Assembly: GCF_904063055.1 (NCBI RefSeq)
Contig: NZ_CAJFCN010000004.1
Span: 1-64,000, forward strand
Length of the DNA: 64,000 nucleotides
Reading direction: 5' to 3'
Source of the DNA: Pseudomonas paracarnis
Lineage (GTDB): Bacteria > Pseudomonadota > Gammaproteobacteria > Pseudomonadales > Pseudomonadaceae
A program made the translations under genes and the position numbers. Of this stretch, positions 33,314 through 41,394 are shown one piece after another (position 1 is the stretch's first letter; each line of letters begins with the position of its first letter). The notes under the pieces were generated by a model that worked only from the letters and a program-made list of their open reading frames with translations, ran no database searches and was not told the origin of the DNA.

Positions 33314-33804
33314 TGATCAGTGTGCCAGGGAACGGAGAGCTGTATTTGTGGCGGTTGGATCAGGAAAAGCATGCGTCCACCTGGTCGTCCGGCATTGGTG
33401 CTGAAATTGCCGGCGGCCGGTGGAATTCTAAAGGGTATAAAGCGGTGTACTGCTCAGCGGATCCGTCGACCGCGATCCTTGAGGTTGCCGTGCATAAGGG
33501 CTTCCAGGCGTTGGATACGATTCCACACGTATTGACGTGCGCCCGAGTGAAGGACGTACAGCTCGTTCACCACGTCATGCCGGATTCAGTTCCTAACGCC
33601 AACTGGTTGTTCCCGGGCTCACCGGGGCGTGGTCAGCAGCAGTTTGGTGACAGCCTATTAGCGCAGCATCCCTTTGTTTTGATTCCGTCTGCGGTTTCTC
33701 GACATAGCTGGAATGTGTTGATGAATCCATCCGCGGTTGAGGATTTGTTCGAGTTGGTCAGCCAAGAGCGATTCTCATTAGACACAAGGCTTAACCCTCC
33801 TTAA
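33313..33804 (+). CDS. RES-domain NAD-degrading toxin
   Basis: A 163-residue RES toxin. The family name residues are visible: Arg in 'YLWRLDQE', Glu in 'AILEVAVHKG', and Ser in 'LIPSAVSRHSWNVLMNP'. The block 'GGRWNSKGYKAVYCSADP' is typical. RES toxins cleave NAD+ or modify a protein with ADP-ribose and halt growth. The antitoxin gene immediately upstream overlaps it by one base. The pair sits at one edge of the insertion carrying RADAR, where it may stabilise the island or serve as abortive defence. Confidence 0.9.
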   Translation: MISVPGNGELYLWRLDQEKHASTWSSGIGAEIAGGRWNSKGYKAVYCSADPSTAILEVAVHKGFQALDTIPHVLTCARVKDVQLVHHVMPDSVPNANWLFPGSPGRGQQQFGDSLLAQHPFVLIPSAVSRHSWNVLMNPSAVEDLFELVSQERFSLDTRLNPP

Positions 33805-34044
33805 CGTTTTCTGCCGCCTTCTGTTTCTAGCGTCTGCTAATTGTCGTAATACCGATCCTGGCCGGGTGCGGTGGTTCATGTGATCTGCAATTGACAGAGG
33901 TTAAGTGGTCGGTTTTTACCCAGTCGGTCTATCGGTGTGCTGATGTGGCGTAACCGCCCGGCCACGTACCGTCCTGATCCTTCACGAACCGCAAGGCAGC
34001 CAGTGCGCGTGCGTCTGTTCCCTTCAGCGCATTGGTGGGGGCTC

Positions 34045-34200
34045 AGCGAGAAGCTCGATCACACCCTGGGCGTGTTTACCGTTGAGCAGCATGTACGCGG
34101 AAGGTGGGCGTGCCGCGATTGCGAAACACTGAACCAGACGTCTATACCGGCCCAAGTGATTAACAAGAACACCCATACCGCGGGCCAGTTGGCAAACGTA
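34045..34200 (+). mobile_element. IS66 transposase (TnpC) fragment
   Basis: Translation gives 'SEKLDHTLGVFTVEQHVRGR', 'WACRDCETLNQTSIPAQVIN' and 'KNTHTAGQLANV'. This matches the N-terminal zinc-binding part of IS66 TnpC ('HVRGKWACxxCETLxQAPVPAQVIDKGIPTAGLLA'). Both flanks are lost, so it is a dead relic. It is the only recognisable content of the 450-base spacer 33805-34254 between the toxin and rdrB. Confidence 0.8.
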
Positions 34201-34254
34201 ATCGACCTTAGCTTATTTTTTATGTGCGCAGGTCGATAATCGCCTGGGTCATAC

Positions 34255-36795
34255 TCACCCCACTAATGGATCATGGAATCTATACGCCCGGCCGCGTTCA
34301 TTTATTGGGGCAAGAAGTGACAACGCTGCATGATCACTTATGCCTCGATTGCGCAGAGCTCCATACAATTGATAGAACTCACCGTTTAAATCTCCTGCGA
34401 AAATGCCTGGGTCATCTGACCCGAGGGAAACCATAATTTCAGGATCTCCATCTTGTACAAAACCTGGTGCGCGCATCCAGCGTAATGAGTGATGCTCACT
34501 GAAACTATTGTACTGACTGATGCGCACATTGCTTGAAGGCAGCGTCTCGATGATAACGTTGCGTTGAGCAACTTCCCGCATCAATGCTTGCTGGAGATGC
34601 AGGTAGGTAGCTTCATCGAAGTACGCCGCGTCAACGCTGTGCAGTGCCTCACTACGCTTCCACAGGTCGCGGTCGCTGAGCCATTCCCACAGCAGCTCTA
34701 GATGTTGAGGGCTGTCGCGTTTAGCATCCGAAACCCTTTGTGCTTCACCGTGCCATAGGTCATTCAACGGAGTTATGTCTGTCGACCATTCTTTTTCTTG
34801 CGCTGCTTGTACAAAACGAACGTTCAAGTGCCGGAGTTCCATTGCGGCTTCGAACGAGGTGCAGCTCAACTCTCGGCGAAATATCTCGCCCGCGCATTTA
34901 GCCAAGTCATTTGCAACTCGTGTAGCTGCGGCTGCTGCGCTTGGCACGGTACGAAGTAGCCGCCAAGCTGCAAGCAAGTCCAACATCCATTCGCCTTTCC
35001 TGACCACTAACTGCCCCGGCATGCGCTCCAACCAAAGCCGAGGCGAGATTCCCATGGCAGTACCGTGACCGATACGATCACCATCGCGCAGGTCTAGAAG
35101 CTCCAGAGCATCATATATGGTGCGTAGACCGCTCAGAATGTGCGCGAAGTCTTCGCCAGCATGGTAGGTCCTGTGAGTTAGGCCTGCCCGTTGGCATACG
35201 CGATAGCAGCTGGCAAATATCTCAGGTGGTGCGTGAAGTTCGTTGGCAGCAGCATCTATACCGCGTATCCAGGTTCTCAGGCGTGGCCAACGAGCAAAGC
35301 ACTCGAGCAAAACGTTTGTTGTCAGCTCGAGTTCCCCACGCTGTTTATAAAATCGGTAAGGACCTGCTTTCCCGCCTGGAGCCCAAGATTTTTTAATGAA
35401 ATGCAAAACCAGAGCAAGGCGATGATGGGAACGATCAAGAGGAGACGTTTTGCGAAAAAAAGCTTCCAGCTTTTCCAGCAGTTCGCTAAATTTTTGAGGG
35501 GGTGGGTTCGTACTATGGCCATAGGGTTCCTCATTTTGAAGGTAACGCCAGTAGCCACCCAGAACAGCTTTGAGTAACTTGTAGTTCTTGCGCAGCGTAT
35601 CCTTTGGAGAGAGTCGCCCTTCGAGGTAGGTCGTTCGGCTTACATTATCCGCTTTGCCATGCATCGCCCAAAAGCGCGGCAGATAGTCCTCTTCGGCGGG
35701 GTCCCGCAATTTGTTATAGGTGAATTTTTGAAATTGGTCGAAGCCAAATTGTTCTTCGCTTTGCACTAGAAGACGGTAATACTGGTTCTGTAGCATTAGA
35801 TAAGTATGAAACATGCGCTCAAGCGTAATGCTAGGGTATAAATGAAGCCTGCGTAAAAGTTGCTGCATCCAACTTATCTCGTCCGCCGTAGAACTTTTGG
35901 GCGAGAGCTCAAGATGCGATGAGGATGGAGGCGGGGCTCCTTCATCCGGGGGGGCGTCGTCCATCAATTCTGAAAGGTCGTGCGGAAGGCGGGCTTCGAC
36001 ACTGAGAGTGTCAGTTGCAGCGGCAATCAGCCATGCTCTCAAACGTCCTGCCGCTACCAATTGACGATGCAATTCGGCGGGTGAGAGGTCCGGGTCGATT
36101 GACCGCGCCAACTCACGAACTGCAGCGGCGTCGGCTGCATTGGGAGTGTGCCACTTTAGGCTGAAATCCTTTGTTTCTTGCTTGGGTATACGTAGTGCGC
36201 GTAGCCAGCAGTTCTCCGCATGGGTGCTTCCGTTAAGATGCAAGTGTGTTTCATGCAATCCTTCACGGCCTAGGTAATCTTCCACTAAAGGGTCGTAGGG
36301 GCAGACAACTGGCAAGTTCTGGCTAACCCAAGTATTCGAGGGCTCCAAAGGCCACTTCGTATGCCAATCTGTAGTTAACCTAGATGCTGATTGAGTTGAA
36401 AAGTGTACAGCGGCCAGCAACGGTAGGCTAGATATGCGACTTACGACGCTTTGCTGCCAAGCCCCAAATTTTTGTTGTTTGACATGCAAGTTTCCGTGGC
36501 GGAGCTCTAAAAACTCTTCACCCATTTCCTGCAGTACGCCAACCAGCAAGCCAGCCCTGTTTTTATTCGCAGATTCTTGGGCCAACAACTGCCAGCTATG
36601 CTCAAACACATGATCTGGAAGGCGCGACGACCATGGCAAGTAGCCAAGGTATATCGCCTCATGTAGTTCAGATGGGTTCAGGGACCGACAAAAGGGTGTC
36701 TGCCGGGCCAACTTTAGAACTCTGTAATTGGACAGCAGTGTTGCGCCTATTTGCGTGATGACAGAGGCAGGTTGTTCACGATTAGTATTAATCAT
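34255..36795 (-). CDS. rdrB: RADAR RdrB: adenosine-deaminase-fold effector
   Basis: An 846-residue member of the adenosine deaminase superfamily that works with RdrA to deaminate adenosine nucleotides or RNA during phage infection. The zinc site is visible in order: His184 and His186 of 'HETHLHLNGSTH', then 'TYHAGEDFAHILSGL' (His and catalytic Glu), 'RIGHGTAMG', and Asp794/Asp795 of 'VSLGSDDPGIF'. Large insertions between these blocks (about residues 190-540) are typical of RdrB and used in forming the supramolecular shell. It overlaps rdrA by 4 bases (ATGA). Confidence 0.9.
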   Translation of the reverse strand: MINTNREQPASVITQIGATLLSNYRVLKLARQTPFCRSLNPSELHEAIYLGYLPWSSRLPDHVFEHSWQLLAQESANKNRAGLLVGVLQEMGEEFLELRHGNLHVKQQKFGAWQQSVVSRISSLPLLAAVHFSTQSASRLTTDWHTKWPLEPSNTWVSQNLPVVCPYDPLVEDYLGREGLHETHLHLNGSTHAENCWLRALRIPKQETKDFSLKWHTPNAADAAAVRELARSIDPDLSPAELHRQLVAAGRLRAWLIAAATDTLSVEARLPHDLSELMDDAPPDEGAPPPSSSHLELSPKSSTADEISWMQQLLRRLHLYPSITLERMFHTYLMLQNQYYRLLVQSEEQFGFDQFQKFTYNKLRDPAEEDYLPRFWAMHGKADNVSRTTYLEGRLSPKDTLRKNYKLLKAVLGGYWRYLQNEEPYGHSTNPPPQKFSELLEKLEAFFRKTSPLDRSHHRLALVLHFIKKSWAPGGKAGPYRFYKQRGELELTTNVLLECFARWPRLRTWIRGIDAAANELHAPPEIFASCYRVCQRAGLTHRTYHAGEDFAHILSGLRTIYDALELLDLRDGDRIGHGTAMGISPRLWLERMPGQLVVRKGEWMLDLLAAWRLLRTVPSAAAAATRVANDLAKCAGEIFRRELSCTSFEAAMELRHLNVRFVQAAQEKEWSTDITPLNDLWHGEAQRVSDAKRDSPQHLELLWEWLSDRDLWKRSEALHSVDAAYFDEATYLHLQQALMREVAQRNVIIETLPSSNVRISQYNSFSEHHSLRWMRAPGFVQDGDPEIMVSLGSDDPGIFAGDLNGEFYQLYGALRNRGISDHAALSLLAPINERGRAYRFHDPLVG

Positions 36796-39431
36796 GATTT
36801 AGCCGGTTTACGAGCAGTGGTAGTGCTATTAATTTTTAAGGCGGCCGAGCCCCACTTCATTCCTAGTACATAGGTACGGCTTAACTTTTCCCAGTTCTGT
36901 TGATCACAGAGTAGCTGTTCTGCGGCAAATAAAATACTATCGTTTGGATTGGTCACGTCTGTATTAGTGACCTCTGGGTGGCTGGATACGATCGTGGAAA
37001 CAAACTTTCTTGCTTCAAGGCTCGGCTCTAGAAGACCCAGTATTAGAGGGCAGGTTGCAACAAGGTACGTAATCGGATATTGCTGATAGGCATTGTGTCC
37101 CCATTTGATCTTTTTTATAAAAAACTTGGCCGATTTTAGTGGGTTGGTGCGATCTGAGTCTTCATTTTTTAGCGTGCCATTGGTGCTGTTTAATAAGTGG
37201 TAATCACGCTCCTCAACATAGAAAGCATTAATAACGCAGAGGGCAAGAAGCTCCATTAAGCCGCCTGCTCCCATAGCCCTCTTGGCGATGTCGCCACGAT
37301 TGTCGTCACATACCTTTTCTAGACTGAAATACAGACGAGTCCAAATTTTCCCAATCAGAACGGCTGAGGGATGGAGCTGATTACGTAGAGAATAAGTTAA
37401 TCTTAACCACTCTTCGACGGAATCTGCCAGTTGTGCCAGCTTATTTGTATCCTCATTTATGTCTGAGATATCTTCACCATCGTCCTCATCTGCATTATCG
37501 GCTTCCCATTGAGGTAGGGACACGGTAAGTGGAGGGTAGGGCTTAGGTAAGACACTCATCACATCGTACTTGCCATCTTTCGGCTCTAGTGAAAGTAACC
37601 GAGCCATTAAGCCTAGGATGTTGTAGATCGAAGCATAGGTTCTTGAGGATGAGCCGGATACGTCCACTAGACTTAATGCAAGTGCAGGCAGTTTTTTACA
37701 GGTCTTGAGTATGCTGTCAACGGTAGTATACTGCGTATTCCCAACTCTTGGCTTTCTTTTATTAAGACCAATAACTCCTGAATAAACAACGGGAGTTGTC
37801 GGGCTTGCTCCGTACGGTACTGTAAGAATGCTCACGGCATGGCGGGCCCAATTTAGGGCGTCTTCTTTTCGTCCTATGCCCATATATTGCTCAAACTGCT
37901 TGCGAATGATTAACCGATCTTCACTAGTCCCTAGATCTTTAGCTTTGCGTCTAAGAACTTTTCCAAAAAGTGCCACGCTGCCAGGGGCGGCAAGCATGTA
38001 GTCAATCAGTGTTCCTGGCTTTCCTGCGCAAAGTCTGGTTACGTCGGCCGATAGCGCTGCAAAGCAGTTTTTCAAATCTGCATCAATTGGTTGGGGGCGC
38101 AGGTAAGCAGCAGTGTCGAAATCGCCGTCACGAACAGCCAAGTCAAACACTGCGCTGCTCAATGCTGGAAGTTCCTCGGCCGCAATGGCGTCCACATCTA
38201 CTCCAAACTTATAGAGACTACCCAATGCTAACGCCCGCAAGCTTTCGCTAAGCGCTTCAGAGAGCGCAAGGTTCCATTTGTCAGAATTTACAAGGTCGAA
38301 GACAGGGGCGCATCGAGAGAATACTTGAAGTATTGAACGCAGAGGTTGCTTCAGCAAAAACTCTCTATAGAGTTCTAAGTCTCGAGGGTTTTTTATCCGT
38401 AGTCCGCGTCGAATTAAGGAGTTAACCATTTCGTCTGGTGTTAATTGTTCACTCCAGTTTTTGTGGCTCAGTTGGAGTTGTGCTTTTTCGTGTTGTAGAA
38501 GGTTCCATAATGGGCGTAATTGCAGTCGACGATGCATGGGGAAAAGTTTCAGTAAATACTGATCCTCTAAGTGATCAACCATTTTATGACGTTGGTCGGC
38601 TCGCTCCTTCACCTGGCCATGTTTAGCATCTCCAAGGCTGTCATAAAAATGATCTCTCACCATCAATGAGTACAGCTCTATATCTCCCGTCACTAAAACT
38701 ACAAGACGAGGGGTGTCCAGATACTTACGTATGCATTCCATTACGCTTCGCGCATGTTGTGAGTGTGTATCTGCATCGTCAAAAGCAATAATCAGCGCGT
38801 CAGCATGTAAGATGTTGCAGGATAAATCGAGTAGTGCATGAAAGTTAGCTCGTAAGTCCTTGCTGTGACCGGCTCTCTCTAGGCCCCATTCAAAGAAAAG
38901 TTCCGGGTCTAGATCTTGGAGCTGATCGTGGTTCGAGCTAAACAAACTTAATCCGCCGGCTAGTTTTTTAAACTGTTCACGGAAGCGTTGAATTAGATTC
39001 TCTCCATCTAAGTTGGACCCGACGTTCGCGCTCGTAATAGAACTTTTCAGAGCTTTTAGAATGCTCAGGAGGATGATCTCACTTCGTTCGATACGGCTGG
39101 GGTCTATATAGGCTAGTGGGTGTATGCTATGTGAAGCCTTGTCATCTCCAAGCGCATGAAAGGCACTTTGCAAGAAGGTAGATTTGCCCGCGCCACGGGT
39201 GCCATCAATAAAGTAAACTAACCCGCTGCCATAGGGGTAGTCATGCTCCGTTCGGGTAAGTTTTTTCGAAGATGGTGCTTTCTCGGAATTCTCTAAATCC
39301 CTATCGATTTGAACCTTAAGTTTTTTATAACTTTGGGAGTGCACAAGCTGCGTTACTTTAAGTCTTGCGTTGGTATCGTTCTGATTGAGGTCGATAATGA
39401 TAGGGGTCGGGTTTTCGGCTGAAGTGCTCAT
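36792..39431 (-). CDS. rdrA: RADAR RdrA: KAP-like P-loop ATPase
   Basis: An 879-residue P-loop ATPase that forms a complex with RdrB and is thought to sense infection. Walker A is 'FIDGTRGAGKSTFL' (about residues 75-88). Walker B is 'DALIIAFDDADTHSQ' (Asp218-Asp219), followed by 'PRLVVLVTGDIELY' as sensor region. The remaining ~600 residues are helical with an acidic stretch 'DNADEDDGEDISDINEDTN'. ATG 39431 with AGGA upstream is preferred over a longer frame. The gene is noticeably richer in A/T at third positions than the T4SS genes around it, consistent with separate acquisition. Confidence 0.9.
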   Translation of the reverse strand: MSTSAENPTPIIIDLNQNDTNARLKVTQLVHSQSYKKLKVQIDRDLENSEKAPSSKKLTRTEHDYPYGSGLVYFIDGTRGAGKSTFLQSAFHALGDDKASHSIHPLAYIDPSRIERSEIILLSILKALKSSITSANVGSNLDGENLIQRFREQFKKLAGGLSLFSSNHDQLQDLDPELFFEWGLERAGHSKDLRANFHALLDLSCNILHADALIIAFDDADTHSQHARSVMECIRKYLDTPRLVVLVTGDIELYSLMVRDHFYDSLGDAKHGQVKERADQRHKMVDHLEDQYLLKLFPMHRRLQLRPLWNLLQHEKAQLQLSHKNWSEQLTPDEMVNSLIRRGLRIKNPRDLELYREFLLKQPLRSILQVFSRCAPVFDLVNSDKWNLALSEALSESLRALALGSLYKFGVDVDAIAAEELPALSSAVFDLAVRDGDFDTAAYLRPQPIDADLKNCFAALSADVTRLCAGKPGTLIDYMLAAPGSVALFGKVLRRKAKDLGTSEDRLIIRKQFEQYMGIGRKEDALNWARHAVSILTVPYGASPTTPVVYSGVIGLNKRKPRVGNTQYTTVDSILKTCKKLPALALSLVDVSGSSSRTYASIYNILGLMARLLSLEPKDGKYDVMSVLPKPYPPLTVSLPQWEADNADEDDGEDISDINEDTNKLAQLADSVEEWLRLTYSLRNQLHPSAVLIGKIWTRLYFSLEKVCDDNRGDIAKRAMGAGGLMELLALCVINAFYVEERDYHLLNSTNGTLKNEDSDRTNPLKSAKFFIKKIKWGHNAYQQYPITYLVATCPLILGLLEPSLEARKFVSTIVSSHPEVTNTDVTNPNDSILFAAEQLLCDQQNWEKLSRTYVLGMKWGSAALKINSTTTARKPAKS

Positions 39432-40029
39432 ATACGTCCTGGTAAATGTCTGCGGCGTAGAAAAATAAAGCTCTGCGATAGCCTGAATAATCAAGCTCAA
39501 TGAGCAACAGTTACAGCTTCGTGCATGCTGCGATAAGAGCTACGGATAGGCGCATTTCATACTATCGTCCTTGAGTAACGCTGAGTGGGTGACGTCATAA
39601 GAGTACCTATGGCGTTCAGACGTCCCATGGGGTTGAGACAGAGCATTGGTTGGATAATGGCTAATTGCCTTTGCAAGCTCAAGGGGCTGTACGACTAATT
39701 TTAACGATACGGGCGACTCAGCTCCGTGAATAGGGCGCTCCCTTCTGGAAATTGCGCCTTGCGTGGTTCGCATGCAGGTGATTAAGAGCTTCATACTGGT
39801 GGCCAGACGTCAAACGGACGCTGAGTTTTTGACCATCCTATTGTTGGTGGATATTGCTTTTGGCTGAGGTGTTGGGCTAAGTTGATGACTGCGCTAGTGC
39901 GGCGCATCTGAACCTGAGAGGGACGCACTGCTGTATAGATAGCTCATGGCTCCTGGTGCCTGAATCCTGTTTCGGGTAGAGCCTTTTTTTATGACCGTAA
40001 GGCGCCCTCAACGCGTCAAGAGGCAATAA
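39432..40029. other. Spacer between rdrA and the divergent 408-residue gene
   Basis: No gene is visible on either strand over 600 bases. It must hold the RADAR promoter (reading left) and the promoter of the gene at 40030 (reading right). No clear operator or hairpin was found. Confidence 0.5.
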
Positions 40030-41256
40030 ATGGCAATTTCATTGATTCGCAGCCTAACTGCGTCTGTCGTTCGCAACGTTTCGGCTCTCAAACGAGATGC
40101 TAAGCGTCTTCAAAAGCACTCAAAACTCGTCTTCGGCACAGAGTATCCCCTCAAAGTCTGCCAGCACGCTGTGTCAGTCTCGCGTGGGTTTCGTTCTCTT
40201 GCGGATGTCGAAAATTTAGCTCACCGCCTTGGTCTGGAGAAAGATGCGCCTTTCTGGACCATTGTTGGTCGTAACGATACCCATCAAGACGCTCTGAACG
40301 CCCTGTATCGGTTAGGTCTTGAGTATACGGAGAACGGCCCTATCGTTTTCTTGGGTGAGCAGAAGCATTCAATAATTCCAGCATTGGTTCTATTTCATGA
40401 GCAGATGAGCCTCGGGAAGCGGCCAGGTTTGATCCTTGTGGAGACAGAGGCTTCGTCAATTCAAGACACGCTCATCTTCGAGGGTGTTAAAAATCTTGGG
40501 CTTGAAGAAGTATTTGATGGCTTTCGATGCCTTGATTTGCGCGATAAAAACTTGCCTGTATCTCTGGGTACAGAGGCTAGGTGCTGGGTCGATGCAATCA
40601 TTGACGTGCTACCCAAGGATGTTAAGAAAGAGCTTCAGAAAACAGACTGGGCGATGGCATTGGAGCTGAGCGCTAGGGAAAGTGCTAGGTCTCGAAATCA
40701 AATCAGCGAGAAAAAGGACTTTTCGCCCATCCCGTTCTACTCGGTCAAGGAGGCCGTACACCAACTGGTATCATCGCGATCTTGGCCTGTTTGGATGAGT
40801 GATGACGCTTCGCTGCACACCTCCATTATTGGTGAGTGCCCTCCGGGTCTTCACAAGGATTCAAAAAGTGTAGTGCTTGACCTCATTCGAGATTTGGACG
40901 GCCGTAGTTTCGAAACAGGGACTTCAAGTGAGCATGAAAGTCGGTGGCGCCCCTACGTCGTTCTGTTTTCGAGAAGGGACCCTGCAAGCGAAGTACTGGC
41001 AAGCGTAGTGAACTCGTACTTTTCGTGGCGTCCGAATCGGGACGAGCGTCCACCGGTACTCTATGTGTCTGACGGAGTCATGCCTTACGCCCCGTGCTTT
41101 CTAAGGTTTGGTGGACACACCGCGGTGGTGAATGGCCTTGAAGAGGTTCCTACCGGCGAAGAAGATGGAGAGTTTTATGGGTACAAGAACGCTCTCAAAG
41201 TGACAGGGTGCGCAGAAGGGCTTTTGTTCATGGGCAAACGAGTAGCATTGAGTTAA
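40030..41256 (+). CDS. Unknown island protein (408 residues)
   Basis: A soluble protein on the strand opposite to RADAR and the T4SS, with GAGG upstream of ATG 40030. The N-terminal part 'ALKRDAKRLQKHSKLVFGTE' and 'LKVCQHAVSVSRGFRSLADVENLAHRLG' resembles the short helical block 'LSLxQxLxxxAxxxGFxxxxDL' at the start of many ICE and plasmid proteins. The rest has Rossmann-like strands ('GPIVFLGEQKHSIIPALVLFHEQM', 'RPGLILVETEASSIQD', 'PYVVLFSRRDPA', 'PPVLYVSDGVMPYAPCFLRFGG') without a P-loop. No function is assigned. It could be extra cargo unrelated to RADAR. Confidence 0.6.
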   Translation: MAISLIRSLTASVVRNVSALKRDAKRLQKHSKLVFGTEYPLKVCQHAVSVSRGFRSLADVENLAHRLGLEKDAPFWTIVGRNDTHQDALNALYRLGLEYTENGPIVFLGEQKHSIIPALVLFHEQMSLGKRPGLILVETEASSIQDTLIFEGVKNLGLEEVFDGFRCLDLRDKNLPVSLGTEARCWVDAIIDVLPKDVKKELQKTDWAMALELSARESARSRNQISEKKDFSPIPFYSVKEAVHQLVSSRSWPVWMSDDASLHTSIIGECPPGLHKDSKSVVLDLIRDLDGRSFETGTSSEHESRWRPYVVLFSRRDPASEVLASVVNSYFSWRPNRDERPPVLYVSDGVMPYAPCFLRFGGHTAVVNGLEEVPTGEEDGEFYGYKNALKVTGCAEGLLFMGKRVALS

Positions 41257-41394
41257 GCGGCATCTCCGCTCTGATATTCACGGCTAGTGTGCTCATTGGT
41301 CCATGGCTCCATCAGTAAAGTTATCCAGTAAATTAGGCTGAGCAGTAAATCTCTGCCTGGGTGCTCCAAGTCGAGCACCTAGCGCGGTGGTTGT

